Shown: in pieces, positions 1 through 8,845 of the stretch
Numbering within the stretch: the stretch's first letter is position 1
Layout of the letters: every line of letters begins with the position of its first letter
The notes under the pieces: model-generated
Seen by the model: only the letters and a program-made list of their open reading frames with translations
Databases searched by the model: none
Told to the model about the DNA's origin: nothing
Translations under genes and position numbers: made by a program
Source: Sinomonas terrae
GTDB lineage: Bacteria; Actinomycetota; Actinomycetes; Actinomycetales; Micrococcaceae
Direction of reading: 5' to 3'
DNA length: 64,000 nt
NCBI RefSeq assembly: GCF_022539255.1
Contig: NZ_JAKZBV010000001.1
Coordinates: 3,162,001-3,226,000 of the forward strand

Positions 1-1139
1 CCCAGGAGGCCTTCCTCGAAGGCCATCTCGAGGCGTTCGACGAGTTCGGCGGGGTGCCGACCCGCCACATCAGGTACGACAATCTCTCCTCGGCGGTCCG
101 GCGGGTCGTGTTCGGGGCGGGGCGCGTCCGGGATGAGAACGAGCGCTGGATCCTGTTCCGGTCGACGGCCGGCTTCGATCCGTTCTACTGCATCCCAGGG
201 GTGGAGGGCGCCCACGAGAAGGGCGGAGTCGAGGGCGAGGTCGGCTGGTTCCGCCGCCGGCGCCTGACCCCGGTGCCCGAGGTGTCCTCCCTGGCGGAGC
301 TGAACGAGAGGATCCGGGAATGGGAAGCCCAGGACCTCAACCGGAAGATCACTGGCCGGCCGCGCACGATCGGGGAGGACTTCGAGGCCGAGAGGCCCTT
401 CCTCGCCCCGCTGCCCGCCGAGAGGTTCGACCCGGGCCTGCCGTTGTATCCGCGGGTGGACCGCTCGGCGCTGATCACGGTCCGGCAGGCCAAGTACTCG
501 GTCCCGGCCCGCCTGATCGGGCGGAAGGTGCGGGTCTCCCTGCGGGCGACGGAGCTGGTCGTCTTCGACGGGCGCACCCAGGTGGCCCGGCACGAGCGTG
601 TTGTCGAGCGCTACGGGCAGTCCGTCCAGCTCGACCACTACCTCGAGGTCCTTGCCCGCAAGCCCGGCGCCCTCCCGGGCTCGACCGCGCTTGCCAGGGC
701 GAGGGAGTCGGGGACATTCACCAGCGCCCATGAGGCGTTCTGGGCAGAGTCCCGCAAGGTCAACGGCGACGCCGCCGGCACCAGAGAGCTGATCGATGTG
801 CTCCTGCTCCACCGCAGCCTGCGCGCCTCGGACGTGATCGCCGGGATCCGGGCAGCGCTCTCGGTCGGTGCGGTCTCGGCCGACGTCGTCGCCATCGAGG
901 CCAGGATGCACGCCAACGGCTCCACCCTCGGAATGCATCATCCCCATCAGCAGCCCGAACCCGTCGAGCACCGCGTCATCAGCCTCACCCAGCGCCGGCT
1001 CACCGATCCCGCCGCGGTGATTGCGGGCCTGCCGAAGGACACCCGCCCGGTGCCGAGCGTGACCGCCTACGACGAACTCCTCAAACGGCGCAAGAAGCCC
1101 GGGAAGTCCCCGGCCGAGAGCGAAGGAACAACAGCATGA
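1..1139 (+). CDS. istA: IS21 transposase IstA, C-terminal part (5' cut by window)
   Basis: DDE-type transposase of the IS21 family. The open frame runs in from the window edge (bases 3 onward), so the true start lies upstream. The GTG near 54 is internal. It shares with the complete copy at 26561-28120 the RYDNL block, the AHEKGGVEGEVG block that carries the last acidic catalytic residue, and the Mu-transposase C-terminal region. Its stop overlaps the istB start by 4 bp (ATGA), the usual coupled IS21 arrangement. The missing N-terminal part would hold the HTH and the first catalytic aspartates. Confidence 0.9.
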   Translation, partial: QEAFLEGHLEAFDEFGGVPTRHIRYDNLSSAVRRVVFGAGRVRDENERWILFRSTAGFDPFYCIPGVEGAHEKGGVEGEVGWFRRRRLTPVPEVSSLAELNERIREWEAQDLNRKITGRPRTIGEDFEAERPFLAPLPAERFDPGLPLYPRVDRSALITVRQAKYSVPARLIGRKVRVSLRATELVVFDGRTQVARHERVVERYGQSVQLDHYLEVLARKPGALPGSTALARARESGTFTSAHEAFWAESRKVNGDAAGTRELIDVLLLHRSLRASDVIAGIRAALSVGAVSADVVAIEARMHANGSTLGMHHPHQQPEPVEHRVISLTQRRLTDPAAVIAGLPKDTRPVPSVTAYDELLKRRKKPGKSPAESEGTTA

Positions 1140-1939
1140 GCCCCACCGTCACGAGGGTCGCCACGACCCTGCGCCGCCAGCGCAGCATGAGCGAGGAAGC
1201 GGCCCAGGCCGCGGTCGAGCAGGCCTGCCGGCGCCTGCACCTGCCCACGATGCGCGCCGTGATGGAGGAGGCGATCAAAGTCGCCGAGCGCGAGCAGCTC
1301 TCCTACACCGGCTTCCTCGCCGAGGTCCTCCTGGCCGAGTGCGACGACCGCGACCGCCGCTCCATCGAGCGCCGCGTCCGCGGGGCCGGGTTCCCCAGAC
1401 AGAAATGGATCGCCGACTTCGACTTCGAGGCCAACCCGAACGTTAACCCCGCCACCGTCCACCAGCTCGCGCAGGGCGAATGGATCCGACGAGGCGACCC
1501 GCTGTGCCTCATCGGAGACTCCGGAACCGGGAAGTCCCACCTGCTCATCGCCTTGGGGACCGCGGCCGCCGAGAAGGGATACAGAGTCAAGTTCACCCTC
1601 GCGACCAAGCTCGTGAACGAGCTCGTCGAAGCCGCCGACGAGAAGCAGCTCGCCCGCACCATCGCCCGCTACGGAAGGGTGGATCTGCTCTTGATCGATG
1701 AGCTGGGGTATATGGAGCTCGACAGGCGTGGGGCCGAGCTCCTCTTCCAGGTTCTCACCGAGCGCGAGGAGAAGGCGAGCGTGGCGATCGCATCAAATTC
1801 GGGCTTCTCCGACTGGACGCGCACCTTCACGGACCCGCGCCTCTGCGCAGCCATCGTCGATCGCCTCACCTTCAAAGGCACCATCATCGAAACCGGGACC
1901 GACTCCTACCGCCTCCAACACACTAGGGCCAACGCATAA
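1136..1939 (+). CDS. istB: IS21 helper ATPase IstB
   Basis: AAA+ ATPase that assists IstA in target selection. This 267-residue protein is of normal family length. The Walker A motif GDSGTGKSH lies near residue 122-130 and the Walker B motif LLLIDELGY near residue 180. The start overlaps the istA stop. It is similar in architecture, but not identical, to the IstB at 28117. It looks intact and could be active if the left end outside the window is intact. Confidence 0.93.
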   Translation: MSPTVTRVATTLRRQRSMSEEAAQAAVEQACRRLHLPTMRAVMEEAIKVAEREQLSYTGFLAEVLLAECDDRDRRSIERRVRGAGFPRQKWIADFDFEANPNVNPATVHQLAQGEWIRRGDPLCLIGDSGTGKSHLLIALGTAAAEKGYRVKFTLATKLVNELVEAADEKQLARTIARYGRVDLLLIDELGYMELDRRGAELLFQVLTEREEKASVAIASNSGFSDWTRTFTDPRLCAAIVDRLTFKGTIIETGTDSYRLQHTRANA

Positions 1940-2061
1940 CCGCCCGGCGCGGTCCACGCTCAGGTGGTCCCGGCTTGGATTGCCAAAGTGGTCCTCACTT
2001 GAGTTGACAGAATCAGTCCCAGCCCCCGAAGACCCGCCGAGCCAGGAAGACCGAAGAAGCC

Positions 2062-3120
2062 GTGACCGAAAAGCACACGAAACCGCTCCGCCGCCGCCTC
2101 CGGCCCGCCCTGGCCGCCGTGGCCCTGGCCCTGGCCGGGCTGGCCGCCTCCGGCGCCCCCGCGATGGCCGTGGACGACGGCACGCTGGGGATCAGGCCGC
2201 AGAGCGAGTCCGACTTCTTCCACCTCGACCTCGCCCCCGGCGCCGCCACCGACGCGACCGCTATCGTCTCCAACCACACCGGCGCCCCGGTCACCCTGCT
2301 CACCTACCCCGTCGACGGGCAGAACACCGCCCAGGGGACCTTCGCCTTCGCCGGGAAGGACGACCAGGCCAAGGCCCTGGGCGCCTGGGTGCACCTTGAC
2401 GCCGACCAGGTCACCGTCCCGGCCAACACAGACCTCCCGGTCCACTTCCGCCTCACCGTCCCCCAGGGCACCCCGCCCGGGGACTACGCCGGCGGCGTGA
2501 TCATCCAGGCACCCCCGGTACAGGGGCAGACCACCACCGTCCACGACACCGCCGTGCGGATCGACACCGTCCAGCGCCAGGGCGTGCGGATCTACCTCAA
2601 GGTCGACGGCACCCCCGTGAAGTCCCAATCCCACGGCACCCTCGCCTGGACCCAGGACGGGCCGAACCTGGACTTCACCCTGCCCGTGACCAACACCGGC
2701 AACACCATCCTGCACCCCACCGCGGACCTGAACCTCACCGGCTGGCCCACCAACGGCGCCCAGGCCAAGTTCGACACCCCCGAGAGCCTCCTGCCCGGGG
2801 CCACCGTGCACCTGCACGCCACCCTCCCCGGCGCCCCGCCCGCCCAGGCCGGCACCGCCGAGGCCAAGATCAACTCAGAGGCCGGCACCCAGGACGCCAC
2901 CGCCACCGTCCTCTACGCCCCCTGGCTTGCCCTGGGCATCGCCCTCCTGGCCCTCGCCGCCGCCGCGTACGGCGCCTGGCGCCTGGCCCGGTTCGTCCGC
3001 CGCGCCCGCGCCGCCCTCGCCCAGGCCGCCGCCGCCCAGAGCACCGGAATCTGGCCCGCCGCCCGGCCGGCACAGGAGCGCACGGCACAGGACGGCACGG
3101 CACCGACCGGCCGGCACTGA
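2062..3120 (+). CDS. Secreted, membrane-anchored DUF916/WxL-interacting-like protein
   Basis: A 352-residue protein starting with GTG. An N-terminal signal peptide (KPLRRRLRPALAAVALALAG, cleavage after AMA near residue 35) precedes an Ig-like region with the pattern of DUF916 proteins: a long beta-rich domain with VSNHTGAPVTLLTYPVDG, then PxGTPPGDYAGGVII, and a second beta domain with PVTNTGNT. A single membrane helix near residue 290-312 and a basic, Ala-rich cytoplasmic tail follow. Such proteins anchor or bind cell-wall surface proteins in Gram-positives. The partner WxL protein is not present here. The IS21 end sits only 52 bp upstream, so native transcription may be altered. The family call is from recognisable motifs only. 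Confidence 0.75.
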   Translation: MTEKHTKPLRRRLRPALAAVALALAGLAASGAPAMAVDDGTLGIRPQSESDFFHLDLAPGAATDATAIVSNHTGAPVTLLTYPVDGQNTAQGTFAFAGKDDQAKALGAWVHLDADQVTVPANTDLPVHFRLTVPQGTPPGDYAGGVIIQAPPVQGQTTTVHDTAVRIDTVQRQGVRIYLKVDGTPVKSQSHGTLAWTQDGPNLDFTLPVTNTGNTILHPTADLNLTGWPTNGAQAKFDTPESLLPGATVHLHATLPGAPPAQAGTAEAKINSEAGTQDATATVLYAPWLALGIALLALAAAAYGAWRLARFVRRARAALAQAAAAQSTGIWPAARPAQERTAQDGTAPTGRH

Positions 3121-3162
3121 CCCCACCGGCCCCCGCCCCGAGGGGGCAGAGAGGAGAAGACC

Positions 3163-4434
3163 ATGGGAGAACGATTCGGGACCCAGCTGCGCGCCGAGCG
3201 CACCGCGCGCGGCCTGTCCCAGACCCAGCTGGGCGGGGAGGAATACTCCCCGAGCTACATCTCGCTGCTCGAGCTCGGCCACCGCGAACCCACCCCGGCG
3301 GTCATCGCCGAGCTCGCCGGACGCCTCCGGCTCGCCCCCCAGACCCTGGAGGCCTGGAACCTGGGAAGCACCCCCCAGGAGGGCGCCTTCCTCCAGGCGG
3401 GCCTTGCCGCACGGCAGGCCTGGGACCAGCGCGACTACCCCGAGTCCGCCCGCCAGGCCGGCGCCGCGGCACGGCACGCCCACGCCGCCGGCAACCCGGC
3501 CGCCTGGTGGGAGATGGCCTACCTGCAGGCAGAGGCCCTGATGAGGCAGGGCCAGACCGCCCAGGCCGCCCTCATCGCCCAGGACATCCTCTCCGCGCCC
3601 CTCACCGGAACCTCGCACGCCCTCACCGTCCGCGCCCGCCAGCTCCTCTCCGCGCTCTGCCTCGGACTCGGAGAGCCCGCCGTCGCCGCCGCCCACGCCC
3701 GCGCAGCCGTGAAGGCCAGCGCCCCGCTGCCCGCCGGGTCCCCCCTGGCCGCCGCGGCCCTGATCTCCCTCATCGCCGCCCTGGCCGAATCAGGCCGGCT
3801 CGAGGAGGCCTGGGAGCACTGCGAGGCCCTCGCTCCCCACAGCACCCAGGACACCCCCGGGCAGGCGGCCGGCGAGGCCGAATGGGCCATCGGCAGCGTC
3901 GCGTTCCTGCGCGGGGACCCCGAAGAAGGCGCCCGCCGCCACGAACGCGCCGCCAGGCTCCTCTCCCCCGCCAACGACCTCCCGCTCTGGGCCCGGTTCA
4001 ACAAGGCCTCCGCCGCCGCCCGCCTCGCCGGGGGCATCACCGAGCCCGAGACCCTCGCCGCCCTCGAACGGGCCGAGATCGCCTACTCCATCGTCGAGGC
4101 GAACCGCGCCGAGCAGCTCGAGCTCGCCCTGATCCGCGCCCACTGGCTCCACCTGGACGGCCAGCACGAGCTGGCCCTGGAACACCTGGGGCCGATCCAC
4201 CGCGAAAGGCACCTCCTGGGCCACCACACCGCCGGGCAGGCCGCCCTCCTGCACGGCCAGGCCCTCACCGCCATCGGCCGGCACCAGGCCGCCCTCGAAC
4301 ACCTCCGCCACGCCCACGCAGCCTTCGCCAGATCCGGTCTGGACGGAAGCGCCCGCACCGCCGAAGACGCCATCGCAGCCCTGCCCCGCACCGCAGCCGA
4401 AACCAGAACCCCGACGAGCCCCGCCCCCGCCTGA
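3163..4434 (+). CDS. XRE-family regulator with TPR-like domain
   Basis: A 423-residue protein with an N-terminal HTH_XRE domain (residues about 7-65: LRAERTARGLSQTQLGG, then YISLLELGHREPTP) and a long Ala-rich helical region (residues about 80-410). The latter has TPR-like spacing, as in peptide-responsive RRNPP or actinobacterial helix-turn-helix/TPR regulators. It follows the DUF916-like gene by 42 bp after a good ribosome site (AGAGGAGA), so the two may be co-transcribed. The likely role is sensing a small ligand and regulating neighbouring surface genes. The ligand is unknown and no signalling peptide gene is evident nearby. Confidence 0.8.
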   Translation: MGERFGTQLRAERTARGLSQTQLGGEEYSPSYISLLELGHREPTPAVIAELAGRLRLAPQTLEAWNLGSTPQEGAFLQAGLAARQAWDQRDYPESARQAGAAARHAHAAGNPAAWWEMAYLQAEALMRQGQTAQAALIAQDILSAPLTGTSHALTVRARQLLSALCLGLGEPAVAAAHARAAVKASAPLPAGSPLAAAALISLIAALAESGRLEEAWEHCEALAPHSTQDTPGQAAGEAEWAIGSVAFLRGDPEEGARRHERAARLLSPANDLPLWARFNKASAAARLAGGITEPETLAALERAEIAYSIVEANRAEQLELALIRAHWLHLDGQHELALEHLGPIHRERHLLGHHTAGQAALLHGQALTAIGRHQAALEHLRHAHAAFARSGLDGSARTAEDAIAALPRTAAETRTPTSPAPA

Positions 4435-4847
4435 CCATCAGGACCAGCCACCGGCCCTCCGGGCGGATGCTTCGCCTGCAGGGGACGCCTCCGGCCCGCC
4501 CCCACCGAGGCGATGTCCGAACAGCGCGCGACACCCTTGGGGGGTTTCGGCCGCCGCCCCCGGTGTCAACGACGTGTTTGAATGGACCCCCTGACGACGG
4601 GGCCGGATTCCAGCCACCGTCGCTACAGGACCAGTCTCACACCCTCGTCGACACCCGGCGCGGTGCGCTTCCTCCCCAAACCCTGTGCAAGGAAAACGCA
4701 AGGAAGCCGGCCTCTTCCCCGGCCTTCCCAAGTCTTTCCCGAGCTTCCCCCGAGATCGATGTCACCGCGGTCCCGCGGCCCGTAGCTTCGATGGTGGAGC
4801 TGGCAAGACCGCCAGCGGACCAGTGTCCCCCCAAACAGGAGCCCGAC
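4435..4847. other. Intergenic leader before flp; no gene seen
   Basis: About 410 bp without a supportable gene. It includes a GC-rich imperfect hairpin (about 4702-4728, GGAAGCCGG pairing with CCGGCCTTCC with one bulge) and the perfect hairpin at 4799-4816 described separately. It probably holds the end of the preceding transcript and the promoter of the Flp pilin gene. Confidence 0.5.
4799..4816 (+). promoter_or_regulatory. Perfect 6-bp hairpin in the flp leader
   Basis: GCTGGC-aagacc-GCCAGC lies 32 bp before the Flp pilin ATG and is separate from its ribosome site (AGGA at 4837-4840). It could be an operator or an mRNA stabilising stem. No direct evidence of function. Confidence 0.35.
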
Positions 4848-5057
4848 ATGCTTTCTCTCATCGCCTCACTCCACGTCCTGGGCCTCAAGGCCAAGGAGCG
4901 CTTCCTCTCCGACGAGAAGGGCGCGACCGCCGTCGAGTACGGCATCATGGTCGCCCTCATCGCCGTCGTGATCATCGTCGCCGTGACCCTCCTCGGCGGC
5001 AACCTCAAGACGATGTTCAACAACGTCGCCGGCCAGGTCCCCACGACCAACCCGTGA
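4848..5057 (+). CDS. flp: Flp/Fap family type IVb pilin
   Basis: A 69-residue prepilin with ribosome site AGGAGC just upstream. It has the diagnostic prepilin peptidase motif KGATAVEYG (cleavage after Gly, with conserved Glu+5 and Tyr+6), followed by a hydrophobic helix (IMVALIAVVIIVAVTLLGG) and a short C-terminal tail. Flp pilins are exported and polymerised by Tad machinery. No tad or cpa genes are in the window, so assembly would depend on genes elsewhere. The following sequence holds a truncated second copy. Confidence 0.93.
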   Translation: MLSLIASLHVLGLKAKERFLSDEKGATAVEYGIMVALIAVVIIVAVTLLGGNLKTMFNNVAGQVPTTNP

Positions 5058-5065
5058 TCCGACAG

Positions 5066-5130
5066 ATGATCCGTCGGGTCTGCTCTGGCGAGAAGGGCGC
5101 GACCACCGTCGAGTACGGCATCATGGTCGC
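5066..5130 (+). pseudogene. Truncated second Flp pilin
   Basis: Starting at 5066, nine bases after the intact pilin stop, the frame reads MIRRVCSGEKGATTVEYGIMVA. It then leaves homology at 5131, in the middle of the transmembrane helix. The 41 bp at 5090-5130 match 4914-4954 with one or two differences, so this is a tandem duplicate whose 3' part was replaced by unrelated DNA. The first codon of the hydrophobic core survives, but no anchor helix does, so it cannot make a pilin. Confidence 0.75.
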
Positions 5131-5169
5131 GCGGCCTGGGGTAACCAGCCGTGGACGCGGTCGGGCCCA

Positions 5170-5280
5170 GGCCCTACACCGCGGTGCATGCCTTCTAGGA
5201 CCGCTACTGGACGCGGGGCGCAGAACTACTGGAAGTCGGACTTCCTTCTCGGGCCTGATGAGATCGAGACGGCCCGCGCA
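5170..5280 (+). pseudogene. Short remnant of a BBE-type FAD oxidoreductase
   Basis: One frame reads PYTAVHAF, a stop, then DRYWTRGAQNYWKSDFL. The order PYT..-..F.D..-NYWKSDFL resembles the substrate-domain block of berberine-bridge-like oxidases, as in the intact copy at 10966-12387 and the copy at 43130. Only about 35 codons remain and a stop interrupts them. This is a weak assignment by motif. Confidence 0.35.
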
Positions 5281-5291
5281 ACTGACTGTCG

Positions 5292-6341
5292 TCAGAGGAG
5301 CCCGGCCTGGGTCATGAGGTCGTTGACCTCGGGGCCGTTGAGGGTCCCGGGGTCGATGGTCGGGGCCTGCAGATCGGAGAGCGGGACGAGCTTGGCGTTG
5401 GCCGGCACGCCGGAGCCGACGGGGTACTCGAACGACTTCCCATTCTCGAGGACCTCCTGGCCTGACTTCGAGGTGATGAATGCGAGGAACTTCTGGGCCT
5501 GGGCCTGGTGCCTGCTCGAGGCCAGGACCGCGCCGCCGGAGACGCTCACGAACGCGCCGGGATCCTGATTCTTGAAGTACTGCAGCGCGACGTTGTTGCT
5601 GTTCTCGCCGGTGTCCGCCTGATCGACGAACGAGTAGTAGTGATAGAGGATCCCGGCCTCGATGTCGCCCTTGTTGACGGCGGCGAGGACAGGGGTGTCG
5701 TCCTGATAGGTGCGGGCGTTGTCCTTGATTCCCTTGAGCCACGCGAGCGTCGCCTCGCTGCCCTTGAGCTGGAACATCGCGCTCACGATGGCCTGGAAGT
5801 CGGCCCCGCCGGTCGACGCGCCGATCCTGTCCTTCCAGGACGGGTCGGCGAGGTCCATGAGGGACTTCGGCAGCTGCGCCTCGGTGAGCTTGGTCTTGTT
5901 GTAGGCGAGGACGGTCGAGCGGGCCGCGATGCCCGTCCAGTCGCCGGCCGCGGGGCGGTACTTCGCCGGGACCTGGTCCAGGGTCGATTGGTCGAGCTTG
6001 GCGAGCAGGTGGGCGTTCTCGACCTGGTCCATCGCGGGCGAGTTCTCGGTCAGGAACACGTCCGCGGGCGAGGCCTTGCCCTCCTGGATGATCTGGTTGG
6101 CCATCTCCGGGTCTTCGCCGTTGCGGAGGTTGACCTTGATCCCGGTCTGCTTGGTGAACTCGTCGACCCACGCCGAGGTCAGCTCCTCGTGCTGGGCGTT
6201 GTAGACGGTGATGGTCGTCCCGGCGTCTCCGGAGTTCGAGGAGGCTGCGGCTGAAGGGGTCGAGGTTCCGGAGCATCCGGCGAGGGCCAGTACCGCGAGG
6301 GCTGCTGCGCTCACGGCGCTCGGGGTCTTCCAGTTGTTCAT
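5292..6341 (-). CDS. fbpA: Iron(III) ABC transporter substrate-binding lipoprotein
   Basis: A 349-residue protein with a lipoprotein signal (LAVLALAGC, lipidated Cys about residue 23). A class II periplasmic-binding fold follows, beginning TTITVYNAQHEELTSAWVDEF. The YHYYSF block has the adjacent tyrosines that bind ferric iron in FbpA-type proteins. I chose the ATG at 6341 because it begins the signal peptide; an open frame continues upstream but has no secretion signal. The cognate permease and ATPase are absent, so it must work with a transporter encoded elsewhere. A DtxR/IdeR-like box lies 92 bp upstream (6433-6451), so repression by iron is likely. Confidence 0.92.
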   Translation of the reverse strand: MNNWKTPSAVSAAALAVLALAGCSGTSTPSAAASSNSGDAGTTITVYNAQHEELTSAWVDEFTKQTGIKVNLRNGEDPEMANQIIQEGKASPADVFLTENSPAMDQVENAHLLAKLDQSTLDQVPAKYRPAAGDWTGIAARSTVLAYNKTKLTEAQLPKSLMDLADPSWKDRIGASTGGADFQAIVSAMFQLKGSEATLAWLKGIKDNARTYQDDTPVLAAVNKGDIEAGILYHYYSFVDQADTGENSNNVALQYFKNQDPGAFVSVSGGAVLASSRHQAQAQKFLAFITSKSGQEVLENGKSFEYPVGSGVPANAKLVPLSDLQAPTIDPGTLNGPEVNDLMTQAGLL

Positions 6342-6432
6342 TGGGGGCCTTCTGGGGGAATGCAGCGCGCGGCTGTCTGCGGAATCACTCTCCCGGCCGA
6401 GCAGACCCGGTTGGGTGCAGCCGGCAGAGCGG

Positions 6433-6451
6433 TTAGGCAAGGCTTGCCTGA
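6433..6451 (-). promoter_or_regulatory. DtxR/IdeR-type iron box
   Basis: TTAGGCAAGGCTTGCCTGA is a near-perfect 19-bp palindrome matching the classical TTAGGTTAGSCTAACCTAA iron box in both half-sites (TTAGG..AGGCT..CCT.A). It sits 92 bp upstream of the iron-binding lipoprotein start, in the promoter zone. Known biology: Fe2+-bound IdeR/DtxR represses through such boxes. Confidence 0.85.
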
Positions 6452-6499
6452 CAACGAAAATCTACGGGTCGGCCTGTCTGCAGCCCAAATTAGGGAACA

Positions 6500-6790
6500 T
6501 TTGTGTAGCGCAATATTGAAGAGACTGCCCGGTTTCGCGGACACGGTCCTGCCCGGATTCCATGTCGATTCGCACTATTTCCGCACGAGGGCGATGAGAT
6601 CGCCTGGGAGTTGAATGTGCGCGCCGACGTCTTCGGGGCTTTGGGTGCGGATCCCGCCAGGGACACCTCCCGAGCCAAGCTCGGGACAGACGGGAAGCTG
6701 AACCGCTTCAGCTTCAGTATGGACCAGGCCACAGTGGAACGGATGGGGGTCCGGAGGCCCTCAACCGTAGCGGCGCCGGCACTCAACAGT
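6500..6790 (+). pseudogene. Unidentified decayed coding remnant
   Basis: Protein-like pieces occur in two frames. FHVDSHYFRTR is around 6558-6590. GDEIAWELNVRADVFGALG then follows in a frame shifted by one base (about 6590-6650), and continues with DQATVERMGVRRPS (about 6720-6760). The pattern suggests a once-coding region with a frameshift. I do not recognise the family. The flanks to 6967 show nothing further. Confidence 0.3.
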
Positions 6791-6967
6791 AGCGGCGCCG
6801 CGAAGCCCGCCGCCAGGATCCTCCCCCAAGGGGCCGGACTGCACCTACCCGCGGGAGCCAGGCACTGGCTGCCTCTGGCATTCCCGTGCGTCGTTCCGCG
6901 GATGGGCCCGAGGCGCCATAGGCGCGAGCTCCGTGCTGACCACCTGCGAGGACCGCATACTGTCCTC

Positions 6968-7382
6968 ATGCCCACCCAGACCATCAATGGAACGCTGATC
7001 TTCTTCGAAGTCGAAGGCCACGGTGCCCTGTCGTGCTCGTGCACGGCACCATGGGCGGAGCACACCGCGTGGGACGTTGCCGCCCCCGCACTGGCCCGCT
7101 CCTTCCAGGTCGTGCGCTAAGACGGGCGCGGCCATGGACAGAGCATTCCCGAGCCTGGCCAGGGGACCACGGACGACGACATCGCTGACCTCGCCTGCCT
7201 GATCAAGAACCTGGGGCTCGCTCGTCGGCAATTCCGCCGGAGGGTGCGTCAGCCTGCGGTTCGCGGTTGAGCATCCCGATCTGGTCAGGAAGATCTCGGT
7301 CCACGAGCCGCCGTTCACAGGGCTCCTCGAGGGGGACAGGAGACCCTTTTGGCCCCAGCCGAATGAGCACGGGCCCTTCTAA
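6968..7382 (+). pseudogene. Alpha/beta-hydrolase pseudogene
   Basis: Recognisable blocks of an alpha/beta-fold hydrolase lie in different frames. These are MPTQTINGTLIFFEVEGHG (6968), VVLVHGTMGG (oxyanion region, shifted frame), HTAWDVAAPALARSFQVV, a stop codon where a residue is expected, DGRGHGQS (the usual RGHGxS strand-turn), and later VGNSAGG, the nucleophile elbow, followed by SLRFAVEHPDLVRKI. At least two frameshifts and one nonsense codon (near 7117) are needed to join them. The C-terminal acid/His part is missing. Confidence 0.75.
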
Positions 7383-7812
7383 CCAATGGTTCCTTTGAAC
7401 CCACCGTGAGCGTCACCTGTCAGCGTTCCTGCTCAATCCCTCACGAGCGCCGACGGTCACCTGCCCGCTCCCTCGACCATGCCCGTACGAGGGGCATCAA
7501 GGTGCATCAGCAATGAGTCTCACTCGGGAGTTTCGCAGGTTCGCAAAATAAGGGCGTCTGACCGGACGGCGGCCGGTACCACCAGGGCGCGTCGCTTCTG
7601 AAGCGCGCCTCTCGGATGCAAAAGCCCGCAAGAGGATCCGTCACCGGGACAGGACAACGGGAACCGCCGCGCGCGATTCAATCGGGCATCACTGTATCTG
7701 GGGTGAGCCTGATCGGACTTCATCGGAGTTGGGAGCATTCGATCGCCGTGGAGCATTGGCTGCTGTCCCATGGTCGCGGGACAATCTGCTCGAGGGACGG
7801 GAGGCATCTTCA
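7383..7812. other. Intergenic region; no gene seen
   Basis: About 430 bp between the hydrolase remnant and the nitrilase gene. I see no convincing coding remnant or RNA. It should contain the nitrilase promoter. The nitrilase ribosome site is GGGAGG at about 7800. Confidence 0.4.
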
Positions 7813-8736
7813 ATGCGGATCGCGGCGGCACAGGGCCATCCGGTATGGCTGGACCCGGAGGCGACGACGGCCAAAGTCGTCTCGGCTGTGGAGCAGGCGG
7901 CCTCAGGCGGCGTGGAATTGCTCGCGTTTCCCGAGGCGTTTCTGCCCGGATATCCTTTCTGGGCGATTCTCGGCGGCGTCGACCGCCTCAACGAGCCACG
8001 CCACGCGGCGGCATACGGGAGTTATCTCGACGCATCGATAACGATCGAGGGCCCGCAGATCCGGCTGATCTGCCAGGCATCGTCCGACCTCGGGGTGTTC
8101 GTCTACTTGGGCATCGCCGAACGCTCTGGCGGCAGTGTGTACGCCACCCTGGTCGCCATCGACCCCACTCGAGGCGTGATCGGGACGCACCGCAAACTGA
8201 TGCCAACCCACGGCGAACGCGTCATCTGGGCCCCCGGCGACGGGGCAGGCCTGCGCACGCACGACGTGCACGGCCTACAGGTGGGCGGGCTGAACTGCTG
8301 GGAGAACTGGATGCCGCTGGCACGATATTCGCTCTACGCGCAGGGTGAACAGCTGCATGTTGCCGTCTTCCCCGGATCCGCGTTCGCTGCCAACACCGAT
8401 CTCGCCCGGTTCATCGCGATGGAAGGCCGGGTGTGGGTGCTCGTCGCCGCCGGACTGCTCACCGCAGCTGACATCCCGAAGGATCACCCGTACCACGAGC
8501 TGATCGCAGCCAAACCGGCTGGATTCTTCAACGGCGGGTCCGGGATCGTGACCCCGCAGGGCACCTGGGCTATCGGTCCGGTCACGGACAGCGAGCAGCT
8601 CGTCGTCGCCGACATCGACCCCGCCATGGTCAGCCGCGCCCGGCAGACCTTCGACCCCGCCGGACACTACGCCCGCCCAGACGTGTTCGATCTGCAGGTT
8701 CACCGGCGAAGACCCCAAGTCACCTTCGGCGACTGA
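7813..8736 (+). CDS. Nitrilase (carbon-nitrogen hydrolase)
   Basis: A 307-residue enzyme that hydrolyses nitriles to acids and ammonia. The catalytic triad is visible: Glu41 in FPEAF, Lys128 in HRKLMPTHGERVIW, and Cys162 in NCWENW. The motif spacing and WENWMPLARYSLYAQGEQ block match true nitrilases rather than amidases. ATG at 7813 was preferred over an earlier in-frame start because GGGAGG precedes it and MRIAAAQ is the normal beta-strand start. It is the only intact gene in a zone of remnants, so it may be under selection. It stands alone, without aldoxime dehydratase or amidase genes. Confidence 0.93.
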   Translation: MRIAAAQGHPVWLDPEATTAKVVSAVEQAASGGVELLAFPEAFLPGYPFWAILGGVDRLNEPRHAAAYGSYLDASITIEGPQIRLICQASSDLGVFVYLGIAERSGGSVYATLVAIDPTRGVIGTHRKLMPTHGERVIWAPGDGAGLRTHDVHGLQVGGLNCWENWMPLARYSLYAQGEQLHVAVFPGSAFAANTDLARFIAMEGRVWVLVAAGLLTAADIPKDHPYHELIAAKPAGFFNGGSGIVTPQGTWAIGPVTDSEQLVVADIDPAMVSRARQTFDPAGHYARPDVFDLQVHRRRPQVTFGD

Positions 8737-8845
8737 TCACCGAGCACAGCAATCCGGGGCGCCGCAAGCGGCCGCCGAGCACCGAAGATGTCAGGTTCGA
8801 GGGCCACTCACTCTCAACCGCTGTCGCGGCCGGTCCGTTCCGACC

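Larger units (their letters stand above)
1..2009 (+). mobile_element. IS21-family element, right part (cut by window start)
   Basis: The window opens inside an istA gene, followed by istB (1136-1939). The right end can be placed at about 2009, after two related blocks (aggtggtccc near 1961 and aagtggtcctcacttgag near 1986) and a terminal CA, as expected for IS21 ends. The left end and the target duplication lie outside the window. The element ends only about 52 bp before the next gene, so it has probably replaced that gene's native promoter region. Confidence 0.8.
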
